Of a stretch of 64,000 nt of DNA, positions 33,745 to 44,994 are shown piece after piece. The translations under genes and the position numbers were made by a program. Location: NCBI RefSeq assembly GCF_001625305.1, contig NW_017803921.1:1140374-1204373 (forward strand), given 5' to 3'. This DNA is from Branchiostoma belcheri (taxonomy: Eukaryota; Chordata; Leptocardii; Amphioxiformes; Branchiostomatidae). Numbering within the stretch: the stretch's first letter is position 1; each line of letters starts with the position of its first letter. The notes beneath the pieces were generated by a model. The model was not told where the DNA came from. It saw only the letters and a program-made list of their open reading frames with translations, and did no database searches.

Positions 33745-35355
33745 TGAAATTTTAAAACACCAGACCAAATCAAGATGTAGAGCAAGCAAGCATCGAGTTA
33801 TGAGGATCAACCAGCAAGTTTTGTAGGAGCATAGTTTTTTTAGGAAAGAAGCCATCTTGAAATTCTGAACGATTTGACCCCCAGAAAAGCCGTTCTAGAA
33901 AGCTAAAGCCATGATGATTTATAAGCATTTTTAAGGAGAAAACAGTGAGTTTACCATTTTGGAATTGAAGTGTCGATTTTGCTAGGAAAATTTAGAGACC
34001 TTACCATGTGGAATTCAAGCCCAGGGCCTGCTATATGTAATCTCCAAGTAGATAGAGGGATCATCTTTTTTTGCCGCATCTTTTGTGTCTTGCATGGAGA
34101 AGGTGAGGAGAGGAAACCCTCACCACTAGAAAATGTCACAAAAATATGTGTAAAACATGCAGGTCCCTACATCTGCTTGGTGGCCATCCTATTGTGTCAT
34201 ACCGCGACACTAACTTGCCAAAATCTTTATTAGCCAGCTTTTGAACAAGCCATAACGTTAACACAAAACGTGCCACATCTGCATACACTGCCTCTTCGAA
34301 TTCTCGCGAGTACACGCGAGATATCTGAAAGTTTGGCCGAGACTTTTGCGTTACTTGGTTCGATACCATATGTAACCTGTAAACGGGCTAGAAGTCAAGA
34401 CGTGTCGCTCTGGAATTCTAAACGTGTAGAAATCACAACACTAGCGGTACACTCGCACTTAACTCTGTACAACTAGGACGACAGAGTGCCAAAAAACATT
34501 TTTTTGCTTTGTGAGAAAGAAACCGTAGAGAAGAAATTGGCCAAATGGGACAAATAATTAGCAAGATGATTAATATCAAATCTCATAATTCCGCCATATA
34601 AAAATGGGCGGATACTTAGTATTTCATAACAAACGAGGTTTAAAATTTCAAAAATTGGAAATTTTTAGCTGAATATTTTGGTTTGGTCGAGGAATTGTAT
34701 TATAGCCAACAATGTAAGATACTAAAAAGGAGATTAGGTAATTTATTTGTATCTTTAAGTTTCGGTGGTGTACATAATGGTCTGGGAAAGGCCTCTTTAT
34801 GCTTGTAATTTATTTCAAACGCCAATAATTTATTTCTTCTGTATGTACGATACTGAAATTTTATGGGATTGGGATGTTTCTAAACAGTTTTAGCGTTACA
34901 TTTGCGCTGAATGTGACACAGAATACTTGTAAATAAGTATCTTGTAAACAGCGGCAACTATGTATAAACGCAGCTGGGATTCTGATTGTGCCAACTGTAC
35001 GAAGTTTTGACACAAGCCAACATGTTGTTAGCGACTAAAAAATTAGTTGTTGATAGTACATGCATCCACATGGGAACAATGCGTTATAAATGATTTGAAC
35101 ACGTACTAAATCTTTAAGTCTGCGATTTTCCTTTCTTTCAGTGCCCCGTTCTTCTGGAATGGTGGTTTTGATAATGTACCATACTACCGTTTGTAAGAAC
35201 TAATGGATGAATGATGACAATCTTGTACGTTGTTTAGAAAAAGTTGTTATGGAAATTCTGGAATCTATGCACGTATTGAATACAAACAGGAACGTTTAAG
35301 TTTGTAGTTTACTGGGTTCAGGTTGGTTTTTAATAAAGCGGTTACTCTGAAGATT
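33745..35355 (+). other. Probable 3' UTR of the death-domain gene
   Basis: An AT-rich stretch of about 1.6 kb follows the stop codon and ends near an AATAAA at 35332-35337. No recognised exon or complete repeat lies within it. An earlier cleavage site cannot be excluded. Confidence 0.5.
35332..35337 (+). terminator. Poly(A) signal for the death-domain gene
   Basis: AATAAA is followed within 40 bases by a T/G-rich stretch (GTGTGTGTGTACATATATGT), a suitable downstream element. Confidence 0.5.
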
Positions 35356-36201
35356 ACTGGTCCCTGTTCTGTTAAGTGTGTGTGTACATATATGTGTGTG
35401 CGTGTGTGCCTGTTGCATGATGAGATTGCCACTTGTGCGCAAAATTAGAATCAAATTCAAAATTACCTAAAAACCCTTTTGGGGGGGGGGGGGGATTCAG
35501 TGAACTTTTGGCATTTTGATGGTAGATGCTACAATGTAGGGTTTTGAGTCAGTGTTTTTGCAAAAACAATGGATTTTTTTCAAGAAATTGCCCTGGCATT
35601 GGCTTATCTGAGGTGGCACGCCCCTCTTGCTATTCTCTTGGTATCGACCTGAAATAGGTCAAAGTGTACCAAAAACAGCTGTAGTTATAGAATTTACATG
35701 AAAAGGCTGGTAGGTACGTATTAATGCATGGCTACCACAGGAAGCTGAGTTTATGTGACCAGAACGTCTGAAAGGTGAGATGTGAGTGAGTGTATGTGTG
35801 TGTGAGAGAGACGCAGAGTGTGCGTGTGTTTGTGTCTGTGTGTGACTGTATTCATGCTCTTATATACATGCGCTATATCCTATGTTAGGCAAAACCAGGA
35901 CGTAAACGCTCACCACTAGTGAGCATAGCATTCTTCACGCCCAAGCAGATGTAACGGTTGGGCTTGGTTGTGGGTCTGACGCAACCTTTCCCATGTATCT
36001 ACTTGAAGGTTAACAAAATAAAACAGAGCTGGCGGGGCTTCTCCCGACCGTTAAGATCCAGGTGTGGCTCTAAATCCACAGGATTATCTTTCTGTCGTCT
36101 GAGTCCTGTATAATTAAATCATGAGGAGGGTCTATAGATAAATCACCACTCCCGTAATCTCCGAAGACAATCCTATAATTTATAGTCCATTGCCTTTGTT
36201 T

Positions 36202-36293
36202 ATAGCCTCTACCAGGCTCCCTTTGCATGCTTATCACTCTATTTGGCCGATTTCTACTCTTTCCAGCCGCCTCCCCAAGCCTGGTAGAGGCTA
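36202..36293. mobile_element. ATAGCCTCTACCAGGC MITE, complete
   Basis: ATAGCCTCTACCAGGCT at the left and AGCCTGGTAGAGGCTA at the right are perfect inverted ends of a 92-bp element, flanked by TTTGTTT on both sides (36195-36201 and 36294-36300). The interior has GGCCGATTTCTACTCTTTCC. Partial copies occur at 10262 and 28679, and more diverged ones near 31050. Confidence 0.75.
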
Positions 36294-36776
36294 TTTGTTT
36301 AAATAAAGATGGGCATTTGTTTTCTACTTTCTGGAGGGTGGAGGCATTTGTCAAACGATGACAATATGTTTAGTCTAATCATCATGTCTATCTTAATATC
36401 ATATATCAAGTAATACCTTTACCGCAACAAAACACATCTAATGGCCCAGTAATGTTTGTCGTAGCTAGGTCGTCGTATGTACGTTCGCAAACTGAGGGCA
36501 TTCTTGCAATAGCCTTGCATGTGCCATACAAAAGTCAGCTGTCTTGTAATGGAAAACCTTTCGGCGGTTACTTATGTCACAGCCGAAAAATCCTCCGACG
36601 TCAAAAACCTGTGACGTGACCACGCCGTTTCGTATTCGTGAATCCAGATGTTCTGTCTTTATGGGGGCGAGGATATATCCGCTGAAAGGCGTGGTGGGTT
36701 CTTTAAACGCCTCGAGCTCAGTCACCTTAAAGCCTTTCCGTAAGCTATTAGGAAGCGGTTGACGGGGGTTGAGAAC

Positions 36777-36884
36777 TAGCCTGAGTGTCAGCCTTGTTAG
36801 CTTTCGTCCGCTACCCAAGGTCCGCTTGGCGGGGAGCGGACCTTGGGTAGCGGACGAAAGCTAACAAGGCTGACACTCAGGCTA
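36777..36884. mobile_element. Perfect hairpin element of the TAGCCTG family with target duplication
   Basis: Two identical 50-bp arms (36777-36826 and 36835-36884) in inverted orientation flank an 8-base loop. The arms start TAGCCTGAGTGTCAGCC and contain GTTAGCTTTCGTCCGC, close to the arms at 33091-33238. GTTGAGAAC is duplicated at 36768-36776 and 36885-36893. Perfect arms and duplication indicate a recent insertion. Confidence 0.9.
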
Positions 36885-37160
36885 GTTGAGAACTCCCATA
36901 GACTACAAATCACTGAAGCACCACAACCCACAAGTATTGCACTGTCAGCAATGGCAACCTGACTTGTGCCTTTTGTATCATCATGTAAGGCGGCAAATTT
37001 AAAAGGACATATCTTACCTAACAACAATAACAATCCTGGCTGCGTTATAAAGGTTATTTTACACTGTATTCTATAGTGGTTGTTCATTATCATTCAGTAG
37101 AGTGTAGTATTGCTTTTGAGCTTTTGTGATTCCCAGGATATACAATGCAGCATTGCCATA

Positions 37161-37352
37161 TACTGTCCAAGGAGAGGTTTGGGCTTTGGCTTATTTTGGG
37201 CGCGTTTTCGGCGTTTTTATCGGGCTTTTTTTTGTACTGGTATTTTTTTGGACTGGCACAAAAAAGATACCAGTGCAAAAAAGAAAGCCCGAAAAAAAAA
37301 CTAAAAAACACGCCAAAAATAAGCCAAAGCCCAAACCTCTGCTTAGAGAGTA
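37161..37352. mobile_element. TACTCTCC foldback MITE, copy 3
   Basis: The left end TACTGTCCAAGGAGAGGTTT and right end AAACCTCTGCTTAGAGAGTA frame long arms with CGGGCTTTTTTTTGTACTGG around a short centre. The flanks do not match, so the duplication has decayed or the copy was rearranged. Confidence 0.75.
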
Positions 37353-39932
37353 GGGTTTCCACACATCTTCAGCGTCCTTGGTGCTGCGTTGCAAACAGTA
37401 TATGTAAGAGTGGGAATGAGATCAAGAATCCATTCTGACCGCAATTCCCGAGATTCCATCAAAATTTGTTTTCGTTTCTGTTTTAAGTTTACCACAGATA
37501 AGTGCACAATCGCCTCATTGGCTGTGTTTATGTAGACACAGTATGTAATCCAGGGCCACTTAGTGCTGCCATGTACTTAGAGATTGTAGTACAGTACCAT
37601 CTATCAATACACAAATGTTATCATAAAGATTCAAACTTCTGTAACAGTTGTACCCATCAATGATGCTTCTTTACACTTCTTTACGCTTGTAAACCTATTA
37701 CCGCTGTACTGTGTGCGTTATATTAACCATTTTGTCACATTAGTTCACATTTTTTTCTGATATAATCTTCATTTCTTTAACGATGGTTTACTCACATGTT
37801 TTCCTCACTACCATAACTACGCTCAGTAATCATGCCATGGCAACATTCTTCCAGAAAAAAAAGAAAAATTCCCACGTCTTTAAGTTTCACTACAAACGGT
37901 TTCTCCGCCTCTTGGTCAATTCTTACATCTCAGAAAGATCCTTATCTGTGGATCCTCCCTTGGGCGAAGATTACACCGGAAAACTGTCTTGGTTGACGAC
38001 GGACACTTGCCTTCAGTGCCGGAACCTTTCAAACAGTCCGGCAATTGGAACAAAATTTGACCTGAATAGTTTGAATTTCAGATGTAGAAATTCCAACGAG
38101 AAGAATTTGAAGAAGCCGTTTTGTTATTGTAGTGTTTAGAGTACTTGGGCATGTCTGGCATTTTGAGCTTTATCAAAATTACAGTCTTTTTTGTAGATGT
38201 GCAGCTGTTCCTTTACAAGTTGCTGCAAACGATACTACAAAATAGCTGACTGATTGCCGTACACAGCCGACTTTTCAATCATGCATTTTCACGATCTCAC
38301 ACTTACATTGTCAGCATGCTATATGGGATAAGGTTGATTCAACATATTACATTAGAGGAATAGTCAGAACATGGACAAAAGACTGAAATAGCTTTGGATG
38401 TCTTAAGTTGTTTATATTCTTTCACGCGTCTTCAAACTACATGTTTGATCGTTATCAAAGCAATTTATCTCGACTTAAAAGACTCCTTGTTTACCTCATT
38501 ACAGGTGATCATTACTCTTACACATCTGAGTTCTTTAAGACCCCACTCCACTATCTTGAAGGATCTCCATAAGAGCGCTTTCTTTTTTTGTAACGTCAAC
38601 AGTTGCTTTCTTTCATGTTCGTTTCAGATTTAAAAGGCGAATTGTCTAACTTTGTCATGCACCCCATGCCGATATAATGACCCCACAAGTAGACACCCTT
38701 CTCACGATCATTAGCACCACTTCTCTACAGATGGATTATTCCCAGTCGGTTTGTTTCTGATAGTCTCATTGTTCAAAATTTCTTCCTTCAGTGCACCAAG
38801 ACTTTCCCCAAGTACTAGTAGTTCTAATTAAGTGTAGGGTTGGATGTGTAGAAAGAAATGAAAGGACATGTTTAATTTTCTCTAAGAAAGATTACGATGA
38901 AGAGCCATTTGCCTTTTGAATTGAACAACGAAATAGCGCTCCGTTTAAAAAGTTAGTTCTTCATTTCCCAAATTTTAACTTTTGCCAATCACATATCATG
39001 GTAACTTCCACGCTTCAAATTAACAAAAGCTATAATCACGATCACAGCTTTTAATGAGGAACCGCATGCCGGGATAAGTACTGCACAATTTGTATTCATC
39101 AATCAATTCCTTGAAAGACTCTTGAAAGCTGCCTCACATCTTAAGAAAGCTGTCTTACGTTTTAAAGATTGATGTTTTTCGGTGATACGAATAACCCACA
39201 ACTTGTACTTATCATGTCCTTAAGGATTCCTTCTGCTGTCTTATGTCTTATGAAATGTGTCTTACGTCATAGTGTCTAACGTCTTAAATGTTCCTTCTGC
39301 TGTCTTACGTCTTAAAGGTTGCTTCGATGATACCGTAGTTACCCATCTCACTCACAAACTCACAAACTTACCAATGGCCTTTAGATCAAGATGGCGTATC
39401 TGAATAGTCTCTTTCGTTTTGTGTGGAAGTGTGGTTCTCATCCTGATCACATAATTGATATACACCGATCATTATGTGTTTCACACCTTCTTACTACATA
39501 ATTCTGGACTGTCGCTTCAAATGGCAGCTGACAACAGGCCAATCATTCTCTATTGTTCACAGAATGTAATTTTTCTCTTTCCAAGTTTTGCCAAATGCAC
39601 GACCTGATGTATTGTATAGACTATGTGAAAGAAACTTCAAAGCGAATCACTTTCCCAAAGATGTTGTGACAAAAACCGCGAAAACCAAAGAATAGAACAC
39701 AGGGTAGTTAATGACATAATTGCTGTGATGCTATCAGCCTCACAAATAGCACACTGTGCTGATCCATCAAACTGCCTTTGTTTTACTGTCACTCAGGTCA
39801 CAATGCAGCAAGTTGTCTGACATCTTAAGAGAAGAAAAACAAATCTCACACACTGGGAGTGGTTTAATTAAGGGGGCTGTCAGTTCATGGCTTCTACATG
39901 ACACAATAAGAGAAGGTTTAAAACTTAACTGC

Positions 39933-39988
39933 AATGTCTGTGTCTCCCTGTGTGTGTGTGTGTCTGTCTGTGTGTGTGTGTCTGTGTG

Positions 39989-40030
<42 letters not shown>

Positions 40031-40225
40031 GTGTGTCTCTCTCTCTCTGTATCTGTCCCTCTCTCTTTCTCTCTCTTTCTCTCTCTCTGTCCCTCTCTGT
40101 GTGTGTGCCTGTGTGCTTCTCTCTCTCTATGTGTCTGTGTGTAAATGTTTATTCGTGTCTGCCTGTCTGTTTGTCAGTCAGTCTGTCTGTCAATGTTTGA
40201 GTGAGTGAGTGAGTGAGTGAGTGAG
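39933..40225. repeat. (GT)n / (CT)n / (GAGT)n compound microsatellite
   Basis: GT repeats grade into CTCT and GTCT units and end with a short GAGT run near 40199-40225. The 150-codon open frame across it is a repeat artefact. Confidence 0.95.
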
Positions 40226-42759
40226 TGTGGCCATTGGTCGACAACAGATCGTAAACACGACCAGACCTGACTAGTCGACACCTACGGACCACATGCGGCT
40301 CGGTAATTACAGTAACCTGTCATTTTGCTACGAGTCGGACCTCCGTTCTAAACTGGTTGACTTAAAACCTATACTTAAACACCACTTCATTTAGTTTCCC
40401 TACACTGACCGTTCTTTGTTTGTGCCATCTTGAAGCCAAGACAACAATATAATGAGGGGCAAATATGTATAATTATAACCCAGTGCACGGAAGGTACAAG
40501 ATAACAATACAATACAGCGATCCTGTGTATGTGTGAATACATTCATATAATTAAAGGCTTACACATATAGGTTAAGAAGGACGCATCAAATTAGAGAAAT
40601 GCCTGAAGTCTGAAAAGGTTTTATGTATGAAAGGTGTCTTATCTTAGCTTGTCACTACTAGTAATCATGAACTGATAGAAAGTGCAGTGCGAAGAATATA
40701 AATTTATCATAACCATAAGGACCATCCACATACACACAAACTCAAGCGCGCATAAAAAAATATGTATATCAGTATGTATCAGAAATCATCAGACTAACTC
40801 CGGCCTGGTACAATTAGCGATTCTACCGGTAACGATCCTATCGCATTTGGAAAGAAAAGACAATGTAGGAAACGTTTGACAGACAATTCCAATGGCTAGA
40901 TTTTAGTACCCGGTATAACAAAATTCTCTGTTTGTTCGGACTAAGTCGCTATATGGAATCTTCTCTTCTTAAAAACACTTCTGTTATTGAGACTTAATGG
41001 TGGACAGTGTCTTAAAGAGTGCGCGGTGTGATTGTAAGTGACAATTATCACACACAAGTGGTGACAAATGAGTTGTAGCAGCAGAAGTAACAAAGTAAAT
41101 TGCTACCTTTTAGAGAAGGAGGTGCTGAGAGACTGACCTCTATGAACTCTAGTATGTACTTCTATGTAACTCTTGTATAATACTTCAGGTGAACAGACAA
41201 GACGTTGATGTTAATTGTTTTGCACAAAGTCTTCTCCCAACTCCAAAAACCGATAGACAATGCACATGGTACAAAAATACAAACGAAAAATGTTAGGAAA
41301 ACTGAATGTAATGTTTCATCGTTTTTCACCCCTCCACGCTCCAAAAGTATAGAAAATCGCGGACTCTGCAGCTCGTACCGCGTCCCTGTCCTCCATTGCT
41401 TAAAATGATGATTCTAACCACCGTTTGTTTAACACGATAATACCCGTGAGGCGCCGCCTGTTTACCGTGCTGGAAAATAGGCAGCGATAAGTTTTCTTCA
41501 GACAATGTTGTTTGTGAGTAGTTATAGAGTTTTCAATGGCAATGTCCCACATGTTTGGTTAGATCGCCCTTCTTGCACGACTGCAGTGTGTAGAAAGGGA
41601 GACTTAACTTACGATCTATGACCTAGTTTATAGTCAAATGCGGTTTACGCAATACCCGAGAAAGATGCAAGACTGTTATATAGTTATATAGAGTGAAAGT
41701 TTAACCGGAACTACCGTCGCTAGTTACGTTTCCTACTGTCGGGTTTGATTAAGACGAGACGGTACCCCTGCCGACAATTACAGGTTCTCACCTGCCTACT
41801 GTAGACCCCCCGCGGTGCGCAGGTGTGTGAGGAGCCAAGGGTCGCGTGCCTTCATGGGAAGTTGGTCTCATCTCATCCCTTTTTCTTATTATGTGAGCGT
41901 GAGCGAGTGTGTGTGCATGTGCGTGTGTCGGTGTGCGTGTCTTTGTGTACTAGTATGTGTAGGTCTCTCTCTCCCTCACTCTGATCATGCGTTCTACCAA
42001 TAGTATTGGTTGAGTGTGCATGTGTCCTGCGAACTGTCAATTTCTACAAGGCTACCACATTATCAAACTTTCATGCTATTTTGTGAAACGGTGTTTTTAT
42101 CAGTGTTTCTATAGCTTTCAATAAACGACATGTGTGGTGTTATTCGATCTAAAGTGCGGAACGGAACAAAACTCTTACCTTGACCCACCCCCATTAGTGT
42201 TTGTGTCTGAAAATTTCATCATTAAAATCCTTTCAGAAAAAAGGCGGTCTTTGCAAGTAGAATGTCTGCTAGTGTCAACTTTAAAACTTTACAACTAACA
42301 GGTGATTCAGAATGCAAACAACAATACAGTGGACCTTGGTGCCAAACTATTTCTCGGAAACGGGCGTTTGGGGTAAAGAATAATTGTTTACACTGTCAGT
42401 TCAGTTGGCAGAAATGAGTGTTTCGCAAATTGAAGTTGGCCCCTGGGCCGCCCCTGGGCCGTATCCCCATCATTTTTTCTTCCAGATTTACGGCATTTTG
42501 CCAGGGGCAAATCGCGCAAAACAAAGCCTCCATTTTTCCTCTGCGTCGTGGGAAAGTTTGGCGCAGTCCTTCGGGACCATCACAATGAAAACACCTTGTG
42601 ACAGCCCAACGCTCTATTATTTTCGCCTTTTTTTTTTAGTGAAGGACGCTCGTAAACAAAAACAAAACATCATCAACTGTGAAGTAAGAAAGTAGTAAGG
42701 GAACATGCCGCATGAATAAAACCAAGCAGAGGACGGAGATTGGGGGGTTGTTGGGGATT

Positions 42760-42960
42760 GTTGTTGACTTAAGATCGAGAATCTTAAGAAGTTAAGGTTC
42801 TGGGTTCAAATCCTTGTCAGGCATCAGTACTAGTGTTATGTTCTTTGTAGTGAACGCACATTACACTCATTTTCTCACCGACTCAGGTGAAAATGAATAC
42901 CTATATATAGCTATGGTTAAGACACAATTCCTCATGGATGGGACGATAAGGTTCTGTGTG
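42760..42960 (+). mobile_element. tRNA-derived SINE
   Basis: A B-box-like GGGTTCAAATCC lies at about 42803-42814. The body has CTCACCGACTCAGGTGAAAA and TACCTATATATAGCTATGG, resembling the body of the SINE at 7750-8035. The A-box region is degraded. Confidence 0.55.
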
Positions 42961-43087
42961 TGAAAAGAGGCACACAAATGACTAATTAAGGCCTTTCCTT
43001 TGGAGAGCAGTCTAAACTTACAGCCTGGTTTGAGTTATCTATGAGTATGATTAAATGGAGGCACAAAACAACACAAAACGAAAGGCG

Positions 43088-44994
43088 TTCACTCATTTAT
43101 CTTTATTTTCATACAAGCAATATGTCTGTACAAGAACAAATACACTTTATGGCACATACACTTTCATTATTCACAAATGAAGTCGTCATTTTCAAACAAA
43201 CGGTAAGCACATATAAATAATACATAATCGAGTACTCACAAGGGTTAACTTTACAAGTTTACAAATCTAAGAAAGTCCACATACATGTTCGTCATGCCAC
43301 TGTACAAAACTTCATAAGAATGATTCAGTAAAAACATGACTGCAAGTTTTCCTGTCTGACTTTCACAATGACTTTAACACTGATCAGTAGGATTTCACAC
43401 TTAAAAGTTTGTGAAGATATTCCTATGTACATTTCTTTAGCACCAGAGCATTTTCCTTTTTTCTTTACAGTTTTCACTGTGTCTAGATATCTGTACATAT
43501 TTGAGGGATTTTATCAGATATGAGTGAAGAGAAATTGGTTCACTGTATTGTACTTAGAGCTGGAAAGTTTTACAGTTTTCTTAATGTCATATTTTGTGTG
43601 TAACTGGATGAATGAATGTTAGTTAACATGCTGAAGAAACAAAGAGTTTTCTCCTTTGGCACAAGGACAATTGTGACAATCTTTTTAATTATTATATTGA
43701 AAAAAAAAAATCATCCTTGTAAAATGTAAAAGGAGGTACTGTGGTGATGACATTAATTTTAAATGGAAATTCTTAATTCAAATCTCTCCAAACTGATCAC
43801 TTAAGAGACTTGAAGCAAGGACATTATATAGATTTCAAGGAAATGGCCATAGTAGAAAGATGGTGACTATAGACAGTATTCTTAATGCTTGGGTCCATGG
43901 GAACATAATGTATTACTTAGGGTCCACCAAAAGTGGCTACATTGGCCAGGTGATACCAGTACAGAAGCTCAAAAATGCTACATGTACTTTGGCAATTTCT
44001 CTCTATGATGCTAACGTTGAAGTGATACAAACTTGAAGGACTTCATCTTGTTGAGATGTTACGGAATCAAACAAAATGGAAAATGCCTCTGTATGTACAC
44101 ATCTGGAGCAATACCAAAACTTTGGCATATCAAACCTGTGATTCTGATGGTCCAAAAGAAATTCCAAAGACAGCAAGTGTGCTTAACAGCAGTTTGACAT
44201 CACAGAAGCAAACTATACAACTTGGATACATGAAGAACATTTTTCCATGTAGCTTAAGATAAAATAGAGTTCAACAAAGTTCACAACAATTCCAACTGAA
44301 ACACTTCAACATCACTGTTTATCCCTTTAATACTCTTTGAGATTTGTACAAAATAAACAATAAATAATATCCAGTCTTTACAATATGGCACATGGTTTTC
44401 CATCATTTTCTTCTTTTCAATTACCCAGAAAGGGCTGCTTTGTCAATTTTTGAAATACAACATGTCACGTTTCTAGGCCTTCCATCCAAATCAGAGTATG
44501 CCAGTAAAATGTCAGTTTGGTACAAAATCCAAGCAGATAGATGTTTGGATCCAGTCCAGTTTTAGTGCTTTACAAATGTTTTTGCAACATTTCGTATGTT
44601 TTTCTAGTCTTGTACCTTATTCATTCTTCCCCGGATCCTAAAACAACTCTTTGGAGATTAAAGTTTGGGGTACACTTTCTGCCAGCAAACAAAGTTGTAA
44701 TGATCCACATCCTCGGCAAAACCTGTTAAAACTGGCTGGATGATCTGCCACTGCTTCAGAGATATTTCACTGTGACAAGCCTAGCTCTGTCACACATAGC
44801 CGAAAATGGCCTCCTGATGCATAAATTAACAGAACTAAGGTAAGATGTTCCCAATTCTCCTAACTTAGAGGTGTTGGTCACCAAGCTTCTAGGGGCCTGA
44901 CCAGTGGAAGGTCTGCCTGAAGTGTGATGATGTCTGGCTAGCCATACTGTGGTGCTTGCCCATCATCTATTGCAGCTGTGTCATCACTGATGCT
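43088..44994 (-). other. RAPGEF4: Probable 3' UTR of the EPAC gene
   Basis: About 1.9 kb of AT-rich sequence without recognised repeats except a solo CCAAGCAGATAGATG near 44529. It contains no further exon. Confidence 0.5.

Larger units (their letters stand above)
35356..43087. other. Intergenic DNA between two convergent genes
   Basis: It contains a G14 run at 35481-35494, the MITE at 36202-36293, the hairpin at 36777-36884, a TACTCTCC copy at 37161-37352, a large GT/CT microsatellite at 39933-40225, a GT-rich tract near 41890-41965 and a SINE at 42760-42960. No exon is supported in the rest. Confidence 0.5.

Noticed and set aside
37783..38139. Open frame of 118 codons with a poly-Lys stretch
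   Set aside because: The composition is that of AT-rich intergenic DNA, with no recognised domain or splice context; the Lys run comes from a poly(A) tract.
39756..40208. Open frame of 150 codons rich in Cys, Val, Ser and Leu
   Set aside because: A translation of the GT/CT microsatellite.
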